Source: Pseudomonadota bacterium
GTDB taxonomy: Bacteria; Pseudomonadota; Alphaproteobacteria; Rhodospirillales; Magnetospirillaceae
Length of the DNA: 34,906 nucleotides
Direction of reading: 5' to 3'
Assembly: GCA_021818185.1 (NCBI GenBank)
Contig: JAKAFA010000004.1
Coordinates: 1-34,906, forward strand
The notes beneath the pieces were generated by a model. The model was not told the origin of the DNA. It made no database searches and saw only the letters and a list, made by a program, of their open reading frames with translations. Every line of letters begins with the position of its first letter. Within the stretch, counting starts at the first letter, position 1. The translations under genes were made by a program, and so were the position numbers. Shown here in pieces: positions 17,032 to 27,890 of this stretch.

Positions 17032-18675
17032 TCAGGGGATCATGAACCGCAGCACATAGGCCTGGAGCATGGTGATCACGCCGACGATGCCGACCATCAT
17101 CAGGCTGTGCTTCACGGTGAAGCGGAACATATGGGATTCGTGCCCCACCAGGCCGACCGCGGCGCAGGCCACCGCGATGGATTGCGGCGAAATCATCTTG
17201 CCGGTGACGCCGCCGCTGGTGTTGGCCGCCACCAGCAGGGTGGCGGGCGCCCCGATCTGATGGGCGGTGGTCGCTTGCAGGCCGCAGAACAGGGCGTTGG
17301 ACGAGGTGTCCGATCCGGTCAGGAACACGCCGATCCAGCCGAGGAATGGCGAGAAGAACGGGAACAGCACGCCGGTTCCGGCCAGCAGCAGCGCCAGCGT
17401 GGTCGACAGGCCCGAGAAATTGGCGACGAAGGCGAAGGCCACCACCGCGCCGATGGTGAAAATCGGCTTTCGCAGTTCCCACACCACTTCACCCAGGGTC
17501 TTCAGCCCGGTGACCGGCCCCATGCGCAGAACCAGCATCGACAGCACCGCTGCCGCCATGATGGCGGTGCCGGTCGCCGAGATCAGGTTCAGGCTGTAGA
17601 CGGCGGCGATGGCGGTGGGCTTGGCCACGATGGGCGCGGCCTTCAGCACCATCTTGTCCAGGCCGGGAATGGCGAAACTGAAGGTGGTGCCGGCCAGCGG
17701 CCCGCCGGCGGCGAACAGCGCCTTGAAGGCCGGCAGGCTCCACAGGGTGACCATGGCGGTCAGGATCAGGAAGGGCGACCACGCCTTCACGATCTGCCCG
17801 GCGGTATACTCGTGGGAATGCTTCTCCTGCTCGGTCTCGGCCTTGAAGCGGAAGATGTGCTTGGGATGCCAGACCTTGAGGAACAGCGCGGTGGACACCA
17901 GGCTGACCAGCGACGAGATGATGTCCGGCAGCTCGGGACCGATGAAGTTCGAAGCCAGGAACTGACCCGCCGCAAAGCTGCCGCCGGCCACGAACACCGC
18001 CGGCCAGGTTTCGCGGATGCCTTTCCAGCCGTCCATGATCATGATGATCCAGAACGGCACCAGCATGGAAAGCAGCGGCAGCTGGCGGCCGGCCATGGCG
18101 CCGATCTTCATGGCATCCATGCCGGTCACCTTGCCGGCCATGATGATGGGAATGCCCATGGCGCCGAACGCCACCGGCGCGGTGTTGGCGATCAGGCACA
18201 GGCCGGCGGCGTAGAGGGGGTTGAACCCCAGCCCGACCAGCAGCGCACCGGTAATCGCCACCGGGGCGCCGAATCCCGCCGCGCCTTCCAGGAAGGCGCC
18301 GAAGGAGAAGCCGATCATCAGCATCTGGAGCCGCTGGTCCTCGGTGATCGAGACCACCGAGGCGCGGATGATGTCGAATTGGCCGGTCTTGACCGTAATG
18401 CGGTACAGGAAAACGGCGGCGACGATGATCCAGGCAATAGGCCACAGCCCGATGGCGAAGCCGTCGGCCGCCGCAGCCAGCGCCATGCGGCCGGGCATGC
18501 CATAGAAGAACACGGCCACCAGCAGGGCGATGGCCACCGTCAGCATGCCGGCGACGTGCCCCTTCATGCGGAACACGGTCAGCGCCAGGAAGAAGAAGGC
18601 GATAGGCAGCGCCGCGAACAGCGACGAAATCCACAAATTACCAGCCGGGTCGTAGACCTGGGTCCAGGGTTGCAT
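17032..18675 (-). CDS. lldP: L-lactate permease
   Basis: [43 protein letters not shown]...[30 protein letters not shown]...[23 protein letters not shown]; LldP/LctP family. ORF opens at 18876; ATG at 18673-18675 is the family start. Confidence 0.97.
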   Translation of the reverse strand: MQPWTQVYDPAGNLWISSLFAALPIAFFFLALTVFRMKGHVAGMLTVAIALLVAVFFYGMPGRMALAAAADGFAIGLWPIAWIIVAAVFLYRITVKTGQFDIIRASVVSITEDQRLQMLMIGFSFGAFLEGAAGFGAPVAITGALLVGLGFNPLYAAGLCLIANTAPVAFGAMGIPIIMAGKVTGMDAMKIGAMAGRQLPLLSMLVPFWIIMIMDGWKGIRETWPAVFVAGGSFAAGQFLASNFIGPELPDIISSLVSLVSTALFLKVWHPKHIFRFKAETEQEKHSHEYTAGQIVKAWSPFLILTAMVTLWSLPAFKALFAAGGPLAGTTFSFAIPGLDKMVLKAAPIVAKPTAIAAVYSLNLISATGTAIMAAAVLSMLVLRMGPVTGLKTLGEVVWELRKPIFTIGAVVAFAFVANFSGLSTTLALLLAGTGVLFPFFSPFLGWIGVFLTGSDTSSNALFCGLQATTAHQIGAPATLLVAANTSGGVTGKMISPQSIAVACAAVGLVGHESHMFRFTVKHSLMMVGIVGVITMLQAYVLRFMIP

Positions 18676-18937
18676 GGGCGTTCCTCCCGTCCTTGCCAAT
18701 GATCCGGCCTTGGTAAGTTTTTTGGACCGGTCTGCCAAAGTGGATAACGCGCTTAGCCCGAATTTGCAAATCAGAAAATGACGTTTGGCAGGGGGGCTTG
18801 GGCATCGCACCCGCTCCGGCCGCGCCTGGAAAAGAAATTTTACCACTTTACCAGATCGGTAAGCTCGGCTACCCATAGAGAGGAAACGGCCGCGCAGACG
18901 GCCGCACGACCGAGGATGCGACCCGAAAGGACATGGG
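18676..18937. promoter_or_regulatory. Divergent lldP/lutA control region with inverted repeats
   Basis: TTACC-AGATC-GGTAA at 18848-18862; extra TTACC at 18840 and GGTAA at 18712; CTGCCAAA (18732-18739) and its inverted copy TTTGGCAG (18784-18791). Confidence 0.6.
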
Positions 18938-19699
18938 ATGACCCATTCGCTGCCGCCGCACCGGCCCGATACCGTCTATTTCTTCGGAACCTGCCTGATC
19001 GATCTTTTCTATCCCCAGGCCGGACTGGCGGGGATGGAGTTGCTGCGGCGCGCCGGCCTCAGGGTGGTGTTCCCGCCGGCCCAGACCTGCTGCGGCCAGC
19101 CCGCCCGCAACAACGGCTACATGGACGAGGCGCGCGCCATCGCGCTCCGCCAGATGGAGGCCTTTCCCCAGGACTGGCCCATCGTCGTGCCCTCGGGCTC
19201 ATGCGCCGGCATGATGCGCGTCCATTACCCGCAGCTGTTCGCCGGCCGCCCCGAAGCGCCGCAGGTCGGGGCCTTCGCCGCCCGGGTCTATGAGCTGACC
19301 TGGTTCCTGGTCCATGTCCTCGACCTCAAGCTGGAGGACAAAGGCGAGCCGGTGACCGTCACCTGGCATGGCTCGTGTTCCGCCCAGCGCGAGATGGGCG
19401 TGGTGGACGAGCCCAAGCGCCTGCTACGCTCGCTGACCAACGTCACTCTGGTGGAAAACCCGCGGGAGACGGAATGCTGCGGCTTCGGCGGCACCTTTTC
19501 CGTCAAGCAGCCCGAAGTGTCGGCCGCCATGGTGAGCGACAAGGTGGCCGCGCTGGAATCCACCGGCGCCCGCCATGTGGTGTCGGGCGATTGCGGTTGC
19601 CTGATGAACATCACCGGCGCCGCCGCCAAAGCCCGCCGCGACCTGACGGGCAGCCACATCGCCGAATTCCTGTGGGAGCGCAGCCATGGACGCCCATAA
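18938..19699 (+). CDS. lutA: L-lactate utilization Fe-S protein (LutA/LldE)
   Basis: [49 protein letters not shown]...[14 protein letters not shown]...[25 protein letters not shown]. Confidence 0.95.
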   Translation: MTHSLPPHRPDTVYFFGTCLIDLFYPQAGLAGMELLRRAGLRVVFPPAQTCCGQPARNNGYMDEARAIALRQMEAFPQDWPIVVPSGSCAGMMRVHYPQLFAGRPEAPQVGAFAARVYELTWFLVHVLDLKLEDKGEPVTVTWHGSCSAQREMGVVDEPKRLLRSLTNVTLVENPRETECCGFGGTFSVKQPEVSAAMVSDKVAALESTGARHVVSGDCGCLMNITGAAAKARRDLTGSHIAEFLWERSHGRP

Positions 19700-21161
19700 T
19701 TCTGCGGGACAGACGCACGGGATTAATTCCGCGCACAAACCGCGCGGGGATTTCACCGCCCGCGCCCCGGCCGCCCTGGCCAATCCCACCCTGCGCGCCA
19801 ATTTCCGCCGGGCCATGGACGGCCTGATGACCAAGCGGGCGGCGCAATTCGCCGACCGCGACGCCTGGACGGCGCTGCGGGCCCGCGGCGCCGCAGCGCG
19901 GGCCAACGCGCTGGCCCGCCTGCCCGAATTGCTGGAACGGCTGGAGGATCGCTGCACCGCCAACGGCATCCGGGTCCACTGGGCGGAGACCGCCGCCGAG
20001 GCCAACGCCATCGTGCTCGCCATCCTGCGGGAGGCGGGCGCCACGCGGGTGATCAAGGGCAAATCGATGGTCAGCGAGGAGATTGGCCTCAACCATCACC
20101 TGGAGGCCCACGGCGTCACCGCGGTGGAATCCGACCTCGGCGAGTACATCATCCAGTTGGCCGGCGAGGCGCCGTCCCATATCGTGATGCCCTGCATCCA
20201 CAAGAACAAGGCCGAGATCGCCCAGCTGTTCGCCGAAAACATTCCCGGCCAGCCCTATACCGAGGACGTCGACTCCCTGACCGCGGCGGCCCGCCGCGCG
20301 CTCCGCCAACGCTTCGCCGCGGCCGAGGCCGGCATTTCCGGCGTCAATTTCGCGGTGGCCGAGACCGGCACCCTGGTGTTGATCGAGAACGAGGGCAACG
20401 GCCGGCTGTCCACCACCCTGCCGCCGCTGCACATCGCGGTGACCGGCATCGAGAAGGTGGTGGAGCGGCTCGACGACGTGCCGCCGCTGCTGGCGCTGCT
20501 GCCCCGCTCCGCCACCGGCCAGGCCATCACTACCTATGTCAACATGATCAGCGGCCCGCGCAAGCCGGACGAGAAGGACGGCCCGCGCGAAGTCCATCTG
20601 GTGCTGTACGATGGCGGGCGGTCACGGGTCTATGACGATGCCGAGCTGCGCGACACCCTGCGCTGCATCCGCTGCGGCGCCTGCATGAACCACTGCCCGG
20701 TCTATGCCCGGGTCGGCGGCCATACCTACCGCTTCGTCTATCCCGGCCCGATCGGCAAGATCCTCAGCCCCCAGTTGGAGGGCCTGGATTGCGCCGGCGA
20801 CCAACCCTTCGCTTCCTCGCTGTGCGGCGCCTGTTCCGAGGTGTGCCCGGTGCAGATCCCGCTGGCCGACATCCTGGTCCGCCTGCGTCAGGAGGCGGTG
20901 CGCCCTTCGGCCACGCCGGCGGTGAAAGGCGGCGGCAGCCAGGCCGGCCTGGCCGCCGATCTGGGCTGGGCCGGCTGGCGGCTGGTCTACGGCCATCCGG
21001 CGCTGTACGCCCTGGTATCGCGCCTGCTGGCCCGCCTGGGTAACCTGATCCCCGCCTCGGTGCCGATGCTGCGGCAATGGACCCGCTTCCGCACCAAGCC
21101 GCGCTTCGCCGCCCGCACCCTGCATGAACTGGCCGCCCGGGGAGGCTTCGACCGTGAGTGA
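19686..21161 (+). CDS. lutB: L-lactate utilization Fe-S protein (LutB/LldF)
   Basis: RVIKGKSMVSEEIGLNHHLEAHGVTAVESDLGEYIIQLAGEAPSHIVMPCIHKNKAEIAQLF...CIRCGACMNHCPVYARVGGH...CGACSEVCPVQIPL. Confidence 0.97.
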   Translation: MDAHNSAGQTHGINSAHKPRGDFTARAPAALANPTLRANFRRAMDGLMTKRAAQFADRDAWTALRARGAAARANALARLPELLERLEDRCTANGIRVHWAETAAEANAIVLAILREAGATRVIKGKSMVSEEIGLNHHLEAHGVTAVESDLGEYIIQLAGEAPSHIVMPCIHKNKAEIAQLFAENIPGQPYTEDVDSLTAAARRALRQRFAAAEAGISGVNFAVAETGTLVLIENEGNGRLSTTLPPLHIAVTGIEKVVERLDDVPPLLALLPRSATGQAITTYVNMISGPRKPDEKDGPREVHLVLYDGGRSRVYDDAELRDTLRCIRCGACMNHCPVYARVGGHTYRFVYPGPIGKILSPQLEGLDCAGDQPFASSLCGACSEVCPVQIPLADILVRLRQEAVRPSATPAVKGGGSQAGLAADLGWAGWRLVYGHPALYALVSRLLARLGNLIPASVPMLRQWTRFRTKPRFAARTLHELAARGGFDRE

Positions 21162-21807
21162 CGCCCGCGCACGCATCCTGGCCCGCCTGCGGGCCGCCCG
21201 TCCCTCCATCCCGCCCGCCCGTCCCGACTGGGCGCCGCCCGCCATCCCCCCGGCCGAACGCCTCGCCCGCTTCACCGCCATGCTGGAAGCGGTCCATGCC
21301 GAGGTGCACGCCGTCCCCGCCGCCGCATGGCCGGCCCATCTGGCTCCGCTGCTGGCCGCCAAGGGGGTGCGGACCGTCCTGGCCGCACCGGCCACCTGGG
21401 CGGGCAAGGCGCTGGCCGCCGATTGGCCGTCCCGCCCCGACGCGCCGCATCTGGTCGCCTATGATCAGCCGGTCGAGGCGTTGAAGGACCGGTTGGTGGC
21501 CGGCATCGACGCCGCGGTGACCACCACCCTGGGCGGCATCGCCGAGACCGGCAGCCTTGTCCTGTGGCCCACCCCCGACGAGCCGCGCCTGATGAGCCTG
21601 CTGCCTCCCATCCACGTCGCCCTGGTGGACGAGGCCGCCATCACCGACACCTTGGCCGGACTGGTGGCGGCGGCCAACTGGGCGGCGGCCATGCCGACCA
21701 ACGCGCTGCTGATCTCCGGCCCGTCGAAGACCGCCGACATCGAGCAGACCCTGGCCTATGGCGTCCACGGCCCGAAGGAATTGGTGGTCCTGGTCCTCAC
21801 CCGCTGA
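21154..21807 (+). CDS. lutC: L-lactate utilization protein (LutC/LldG)
   Basis: GTG start overlapping the lutB stop; [51 protein letters not shown]...[30 protein letters not shown]. Confidence 0.95.
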   Translation: MSDARARILARLRAARPSIPPARPDWAPPAIPPAERLARFTAMLEAVHAEVHAVPAAAWPAHLAPLLAAKGVRTVLAAPATWAGKALAADWPSRPDAPHLVAYDQPVEALKDRLVAGIDAAVTTTLGGIAETGSLVLWPTPDEPRLMSLLPPIHVALVDEAAITDTLAGLVAAANWAAAMPTNALLISGPSKTADIEQTLAYGVHGPKELVVLVLTR

Positions 21808-21817
21808 AGGGGGTGCA

Positions 21818-23044
21818 ATGGCACTGACATTCGATCCCCGTTTCGGGCAGGAACTCTGCGACATCTTCGCCGGTGAGCTGGGCTATACCTGCTCCTTCAT
21901 GGGCGAAGGCGGGCGCATCGTCGCGTCCAGCGCGCGCGAGCGCATCGGCACCCCCCACGCCATCGGCGCCCGCATCATGAGCGGTGAAATGGACGAATAC
22001 GCCGTCGCGCCCGACGAGGCGGCGCGGTCCGGCGGCGCCATGCGCGAAGGCATCAACATGGCGGTCGACGTGGAAGGCCGCCGCCTGATCAATTTCGGCA
22101 TCGCCGGTCCGCTGGCCCAGGTGCGCCCCCTGGCCCGCATCGTCTGTTTCACCATCACCGCCCTGCTGCGCAGCCGCCTGGAGGAAAAGGCCATCGTCGA
22201 TTCCTTCGCCCGGGAAACCGCCGATCTGGGGACCAAGATGGTCGAGGTGGCCACCGACATCGACGCGGTCGGCCGCAAGCTGGCCGAGCAATCGGCGTTG
22301 CTGGCCGAACTGCGGCAGGGAATGCGCGACCTATCGTCCAGCAACGGCCGCATCGTCGCCGATGTGGGCGAGACCCTGGACGGGGCGCGTGCCGCCTCGG
22401 ACGAGGCCGAACGGTCCCACGGACGGGTGGTGGATTCCCTGGCCGGCATCGACGCCTTGGCCCACATGGTCACCGATGGCCGCGACCTGCTGCTGGCCCT
22501 GCAACAGGCGCTGGCCGACGTGGTGACGGTGGCGGAAGGCATCGACCGCATTTCCCGCCAAACCAACCTGCTGGCCTTGAACGCCACCATCGAAGCGGCT
22601 CGGGCCGGCGAGCACGGCAAGGGGTTCGCGGTGGTGGCCGCCGAGGTCAAGGGCCTGTCGCGCCAGGCCGGCTCCGCCGCCGCCGAGATCCGCCGCACCC
22701 TGGGGGAACTCACCGGCACCGCCCAGCGCCTGATCGAACAGGGCGACGCCAGCGCGGCGCGGGCCGGCACGCTGGAGCAGGAAACGGCGGCCATCGGCGA
22801 TACCCTGGCCCATGTGCGCGCCGCCCTGGCGCGCATCGCCGGCCGCATGGACAGCATCAGCCGCGATGCCGGCGCCATCAACGACCGCTCGGCGGCCCTC
22901 AGCCGCGAGATCGACGGCGCCGCCGCGGGACTGGACGATTTCACCAGCCGACTGACCGGCGCGCATCACCGCCTGACCGAATTGCTGGCGGCCCGCGAAC
23001 GGCTGGAGGCCCTGACCAAGCAGGCCGGAGTGACCCTCGCATGA
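21818..23044 (+). CDS. Soluble methyl-accepting chemotaxis protein with N-terminal sugar-diacid-recognition (CdaR-like) domain
   Basis: N-term [46 protein letters not shown]...[43 protein letters not shown] resembles Diacid_rec; MCP signature [41 protein letters not shown]; no clear TM segment. Confidence 0.88.
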   Translation: MALTFDPRFGQELCDIFAGELGYTCSFMGEGGRIVASSARERIGTPHAIGARIMSGEMDEYAVAPDEAARSGGAMREGINMAVDVEGRRLINFGIAGPLAQVRPLARIVCFTITALLRSRLEEKAIVDSFARETADLGTKMVEVATDIDAVGRKLAEQSALLAELRQGMRDLSSSNGRIVADVGETLDGARAASDEAERSHGRVVDSLAGIDALAHMVTDGRDLLLALQQALADVVTVAEGIDRISRQTNLLALNATIEAARAGEHGKGFAVVAAEVKGLSRQAGSAAAEIRRTLGELTGTAQRLIEQGDASAARAGTLEQETAAIGDTLAHVRAALARIAGRMDSISRDAGAINDRSAALSREIDGAAAGLDDFTSRLTGAHHRLTELLAARERLEALTKQAGVTLA

Positions 23045-25818
23045 CGACCCACCTTGCCGACACCGACGCGCTAAGCCGCGACCTGATCGGAGTGCTGCCG
23101 GCCGAACGGCTGATCCGCGACCCGCTGCGCCGCCTGGCCTGGGGCACCGACGCCAGCTTCTACCGCCTGGTGCCGCGCCTGGTGGTCAAGGCCGAAAGCG
23201 AGGAGGAAGTCCGCCAGGTTCTTGCCGCCTGCCGCCGCCATGGCGCCCCGGTGACCTTCCGCGCCGCCGGCACCAGCCTGTCCGGCCAGGCGGTCACCGA
23301 TTCGGTGCTGCTGGTGCTGGGCGATGCCTGGGACCGCATCGTCGTCGAGAACGGCGGAGCCACCATCCGCCTGCAGCCGGGCGTGATTGGCGCCGAGGCC
23401 AACCGCCGGCTCGCCGCCTTCGCCCGCAAGATCGGCCCCGATCCGGCCTCCATCGATTCGGCCAAGATCGGCGGCATCGCCGCCAACAACTCGTCGGGCA
23501 TGTGCTGCGGCACCTCCGACAACAGCTACCAGACCCTGGCCTCCATGCGGCTGATCCTGGCCGATGGCACGCTGGTGGATACCGGCGATGCCGCCAGCGT
23601 CGCCGCCTTCCGCGCCAGCCATCGGACCCTGCTGGAGGGGCTGGCCGAGCTGGGCCGCGCCGCCCGCACCGATGCCGCCCTGGCTCAGCGCATCCGCGCC
23701 AAGTTCGCCATCAAGAACACCACCGGCTATGCCATCAACGCCCTGATCGATTTCGACGATCCGGTGGACATCCTCCAGCACCTGATGATCGGGTCCGAGG
23801 GCACGCTGGGATTCATCGCCGAAATCACCTACCGCACGGTGGCCGAGCACGCCCACAAGGCCAGCGCGCTGCTGCTGTTCGCCGATATCGGCGAGGCCTG
23901 CCGCGTCACGGCCCGGCTGAAGCAGGCCCCGGTCGCCGCCGTCGAGCTGATGGACCGGGCCGCCCTGCGCTCGGTGGCCGGCATGCCTGGCATGCCGGAT
24001 TCCCTCGCCAACCTGCCCGCGGGCGCCGCCGCCCTGCTGGTGGAAAGCCGCGCCGCCGATGCCGGCGCCCTGGCCGCCAACATCGCGGCAATCGTCGCCG
24101 CCCTGGCCGACAGCCGCCCTCTGGCGCCGCCGGACTTCACCGCCGACCCCGCCGAGTTCGGCAAGCTGTGGAAGGTGCGCAAGGGCCTGTTGCCGGCGGT
24201 GGGCGCGGTGCGCAAACCGGGCACCACGGTGATCATCGAGGACGTGGCGGTCCACACCGATCACCTGGCCGCCGCCACCCTGGACCTCCAGGCGGTCCTG
24301 GCCCGCCACGGCTATGCCGAGGCGATCCTCTTCGGCCACGCCCTGGACGGCAACCTGCACTTCGTCTTCACCCAGGATTTCGGCAACGAGGCCGAAGTGA
24401 CCCGTTACGCCGCGCTGATGGACGAGGTCTGCCGCCTGATCGTCGAGCGTTACGACGGCTCGCTCAAGGCCGAGCACGGCACGGGGCGCAACATGGCGCC
24501 GTTCGTCGAGCTGGAATGGGGCCGCGCCGCCACCGACCTGATGCGCGCCGTCAAGCGGCTGCTGGACCCCGACAACCTGCTCAATCCCGGCGTGGTGCTC
24601 GATGACAATCCGCGTGCCCATCTACAGAATCTGAAGCCGCTGCCGCCCGCCGACCCGCTGGTCGACACCTGCATGGAATGCGGCTTCTGCGAGCGCATGT
24701 GTCCGTCCCACGGCATGACCCTGAGCCCCCGCCAGCGCATCACCGGCTGGCGCGAGATCGCCCGCCGCCGGGCCGCCGGCGAGGATGCCGCGGCGCTGGA
24801 AGACGCCTATGCCTATCAGGGACTGGAGACCTGTGCCGCCTGCGGCCTGTGCGCCACCGCCTGCCCGGTGGGAGTCGAAACCGGATTGCTGACCAAGGCG
24901 CTGCGCGGCCGGCGGATGGGTCCGGTCGGCCGCATGCTCGGCCGCTTCGCCGCCACCCATTACGGCGCCGCGCTGGCTGCCGGCCGCGGCGGGCTGGCCG
25001 CCGCCGCCCTGGCCCGCCGGGTGGCGGGCGGGGCCTTGCCCACCTTCGGGCGCCCGCCCCTGCCCCTGCCCGCCCGCCTGCCGTCGGCGGAATCCGGCGC
25101 GGGAGCGGGGCCGGCGGTGGTCTATGTGCCCAGTTGTGCCAACCGCAGCTTCGGCCCGGCCGCCGACGACCCGGAACCCGGCACGCTGCCCGAGCGCTTC
25201 GCCGGACTGCTGGCCAAGGCCGGCTTCCAGGTGGTGTGGCCGGGCAACCTGGACCGGTTGTGCTGCGGCCAGGCCTTCGAAAGCAAGGGGCTGGCCGATC
25301 TGGCCGATGCCAAGTCCGAAGAGATGGCCGCCGCCCTGCTGGCGGCCAGCGAGGGCGGACGGCTGCCGGTGGTCATGGACGCTTCGGCCTGCACCCAGCG
25401 GCTCAAGCGGGTCCTGGCCGGCCGGCTGGAGGTGCTGGACTCCATCGAGTTCCTGCACGATGCCGTCCTGCCCCGTCTGGAGGTCACCCCCCAGGCCCGG
25501 CCGGTGCTGGTCCATATCAATTGCTCGGCCCGGCGCATGGGCCTGGCCGACAAGATGGTTGCGCTGGCGCGGGCCTGCGCCACCGAGGCGGTGGTGCCCG
25601 ATGGCGTGGGATGTTGCGGCTTCGCCGGCGACAAGGGCTTCACCACGCCGGAACTGAACACCTATGCCCTGCGCCGCCTGCCGGCCGGCGTGCCGGCGGA
25701 ATGCGAGGCCGGCTATTCCTCGAACCGCACCTGCGAGATCGGGCTGGCCGCCCATGCCGGCCTGCCCTATCGCTCGATCGTCTATCTGCTGGACCGGGTC
25801 AGCCGGCCGAAAGCGTGA
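23041..25818 (+). CDS. FAD-binding / 4Fe-4S D-lactate dehydrogenase (Dld-II type)
   Basis: FAD-binding type 4 domain ([24 protein letters not shown]...[16 protein letters not shown]...[16 protein letters not shown]...[15 protein letters not shown]...[19 protein letters not shown]) plus C-term [30 protein letters not shown] and a CCG-type cysteine region. ATGA overlap with the MCP. Confidence 0.93.
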   Translation: MTTHLADTDALSRDLIGVLPAERLIRDPLRRLAWGTDASFYRLVPRLVVKAESEEEVRQVLAACRRHGAPVTFRAAGTSLSGQAVTDSVLLVLGDAWDRIVVENGGATIRLQPGVIGAEANRRLAAFARKIGPDPASIDSAKIGGIAANNSSGMCCGTSDNSYQTLASMRLILADGTLVDTGDAASVAAFRASHRTLLEGLAELGRAARTDAALAQRIRAKFAIKNTTGYAINALIDFDDPVDILQHLMIGSEGTLGFIAEITYRTVAEHAHKASALLLFADIGEACRVTARLKQAPVAAVELMDRAALRSVAGMPGMPDSLANLPAGAAALLVESRAADAGALAANIAAIVAALADSRPLAPPDFTADPAEFGKLWKVRKGLLPAVGAVRKPGTTVIIEDVAVHTDHLAAATLDLQAVLARHGYAEAILFGHALDGNLHFVFTQDFGNEAEVTRYAALMDEVCRLIVERYDGSLKAEHGTGRNMAPFVELEWGRAATDLMRAVKRLLDPDNLLNPGVVLDDNPRAHLQNLKPLPPADPLVDTCMECGFCERMCPSHGMTLSPRQRITGWREIARRRAAGEDAAALEDAYAYQGLETCAACGLCATACPVGVETGLLTKALRGRRMGPVGRMLGRFAATHYGAALAAGRGGLAAAALARRVAGGALPTFGRPPLPLPARLPSAESGAGAGPAVVYVPSCANRSFGPAADDPEPGTLPERFAGLLAKAGFQVVWPGNLDRLCCGQAFESKGLADLADAKSEEMAAALLAASEGGRLPVVMDASACTQRLKRVLAGRLEVLDSIEFLHDAVLPRLEVTPQARPVLVHINCSARRMGLADKMVALARACATEAVVPDGVGCCGFAGDKGFTTPELNTYALRRLPAGVPAECEAGYSSNRTCEIGLAAHAGLPYRSIVYLLDRVSRPKA

Positions 25819-25848
25819 CGGGAGCCGGAGCGCGCGGTGGAGCGCCGG

Positions 25849-26679
25849 TCAGCGTTCCACCGCCGACAGCAGCCATTGGCCCCCGCCCCCGGCGGCGCGG
25901 ACGAAGGTCCAGGCCTCGGAGGATTGCACCGGCACATGGGGATTGCCGTCCACCACCATGGTACCGTCCGGGCCGAGGCTGAAGTCGCGGGCGAGGAAGG
26001 TCAAGGTGGCGGTGGCGAATTCCTTCCCGCCTTCGCGCCAGGCCTCGCTCACCTCGCCGCGCAGCAATTGTACCTGATCGACGATGTTGCGCACGCCGCG
26101 GCTGGCATTGTCCGCCAGGTCGTCGGCCAGCAGCGACACCACCTCCGGCGTCGCCAGCCGGCGCATGGCGTTCAGGTCGCCGGCGCTCCACGCCTGCTGC
26201 ATCGCGACCAGGATCTGGCCGAAAGCCTGCTTGTCGGTGTCGGTAGGCTCGAATTCCTTGGCGGCCCGCACCGGGCGGGCGGCGGCCGGCGGCGGTGCCC
26301 CGGCCGGCGCCGCGCCCAGGCCGCGCACCAGGCGCAGCAGCCAGCGCACCGCGAAGAACAGCAGGGCGAGTTGCAGGATCAGGCCGAACACGCCGCCCAG
26401 CCCCGACCGGCCGAGCAGGCCGACCCCCAGCAGGCCGCCGAGAAAGCCGCCCAGGAACGGGTTGTGGCCGAAGAAGCCGCCCCCCGTCGGAGCGGCCGGC
26501 CGCGAGCCGTAGGACGGCGGCGGCTGCACCGGCCGCGGGGTGTAGCTGCGTTCCATCGGCCGGTCGTAGGTGCGCGAGGCGCGGCTGCCGTAGCTGTGGC
26601 CGCTGCCCATCCTGGCGAAGGCCTGCGGCGCCAGGACGAGGGCGACGGCCAGCAGGAGGGCGAGGAAAGCGGCGCGCAC
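25849..26679 (-). CDS. Tim44-like domain protein with signal peptide/membrane segment
   Basis: GTG start VRAAFLALLLAVALVLAPQAFARMGSGHSYGSRASRTY...GGFFGHNPFLGGFLGGLLGVGLLG...KQAFGQILVAMQQAWSAGDLNAMRRLATPEVVSLLADDLADN...SEAWREGGKEFATATLTF. Confidence 0.85.
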   Translation of the reverse strand: MRAAFLALLLAVALVLAPQAFARMGSGHSYGSRASRTYDRPMERSYTPRPVQPPPSYGSRPAAPTGGGFFGHNPFLGGFLGGLLGVGLLGRSGLGGVFGLILQLALLFFAVRWLLRLVRGLGAAPAGAPPPAAARPVRAAKEFEPTDTDKQAFGQILVAMQQAWSAGDLNAMRRLATPEVVSLLADDLADNASRGVRNIVDQVQLLRGEVSEAWREGGKEFATATLTFLARDFSLGPDGTMVVDGNPHVPVQSSEAWTFVRAAGGGGQWLLSAVER

Positions 26680-26681
26680 GG

Positions 26682-27797
26682 CTAGGCCGCTCCGTCCTGG
26701 CCCTTGATGCGGGCGGCCAGCGACGCGGCCATGAACTGGTCGAGATCGCCGTCCAGCACCCCCTGGGTGTCCGAGGTCTCGACGTTGGTCCGGAGGTCTT
26801 TGACCATCTGGTAGGGTTGCAACACGTAGGAGCGGATCTGGTGGCCCCAGCCGATATCGGTCTTGGTGGCTTCCAGCGCCTGGGCGGCGGCCTCGCGCTT
26901 CTGCAACTCGGCCTCGTACATGCGGGCGCGCAGCATCTCCCAGGCCCGCGCCCGGTTCTGGTGCTGCGACCGCTCGGTCTGGCAGGCCACCACGATGCCG
27001 GTGGGCTGGTGGGTGATGCGGACCGCCGAATCCGTCTTGTTGATGTGCTGGCCACCGGCCCCCGAGGCGCGATAGGTGTCGATGCGGCAATCGCTCTCGT
27101 TGATCTGGATGTCGATGGTGTCGTCCACCACCGGATAGACCCAGACCGAAGAGAAGCTGGTATGGCGCCGGGCCTGGCTGTCGAAGGGCGAAATGCGGAC
27201 CAGCCGGTGCACGCCGCTTTCGGTCTTCAGCCAACCATAGGCATTATGCCCCACCACCCGGATGGTGGCCGACTTGATACCGGCGCCCTCGCCCGCGCTC
27301 TCTTCCAGGAATTCGACCTTGTAGCCGTGCTGTTCCGCCCAGCGGCTGTACATGCGCAGCAGCATTTCCGCCCAATCCTGGGATTCGGTGCCGCCGGCGC
27401 CGGAATTGACTTCGAGGTAGCAGTCGTTGCCGTCGGCCTCGCCCGACAGCAAGGTCTCCAGCTCCATCTTGCCGGCCCGGTCTCTCAACGCGGCCAGTTG
27501 CGCGTCGGCGTCGGCCGCCACGCTGGCATCGCCTTCGGCGTCGGCCAGTTCGATCAGCTCCAGCAATTCGCCCAGTTCCCGATCGACCGCGCGGGCGCCC
27601 TGCACGGCGGCGTCCAGCTGGGTGCGCTCGCGCATCAGCTTCTGTGCCGCGACGGCGTCGTTCCACAGGTCGGGATTTTCCGACAGGGCGTTGAGCTCGT
27701 CCAGCCGCCGCAGCGCCTCGTCCCAATCCAGGTGGCGCTTGAGCAGTTGGAGCGAACCGCGGATGGCCTCGGCCAGCGCTTCGATTTCGGCGCGCAT
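26682..27797 (-). CDS. prfB: Peptide chain release factor 2
   Basis: [26 protein letters not shown]...[57 protein letters not shown] motif; uninterrupted ORF. Confidence 0.97.
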   Translation of the reverse strand: MRAEIEALAEAIRGSLQLLKRHLDWDEALRRLDELNALSENPDLWNDAVAAQKLMRERTQLDAAVQGARAVDRELGELLELIELADAEGDASVAADADAQLAALRDRAGKMELETLLSGEADGNDCYLEVNSGAGGTESQDWAEMLLRMYSRWAEQHGYKVEFLEESAGEGAGIKSATIRVVGHNAYGWLKTESGVHRLVRISPFDSQARRHTSFSSVWVYPVVDDTIDIQINESDCRIDTYRASGAGGQHINKTDSAVRITHQPTGIVVACQTERSQHQNRARAWEMLRARMYEAELQKREAAAQALEATKTDIGWGHQIRSYVLQPYQMVKDLRTNVETSDTQGVLDGDLDQFMAASLAARIKGQDGAA

Positions 27798-27890
27798 GGC
27801 GTCCCTTTCCTCTTCCGATGCAGTCGGCCTTTTTAGGTCAAGCCGGCGGCCGGATCAACGCATCCCTTCGAACTCGCTCATTGGCCGGCG

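Noticed and set aside
17107-18702. 531-aa plus-strand ORF antisense to lldP
   Set aside because: Gln/Arg/His/Gly-rich shadow of a clear permease gene.
18784-18802. Possible sigma54 promoter (TGGCAGGGGGGCTTGG) before lutA
   Set aside because: Spacing between the GG and GC elements is off by one and the TTGC element is poor; not strong enough.
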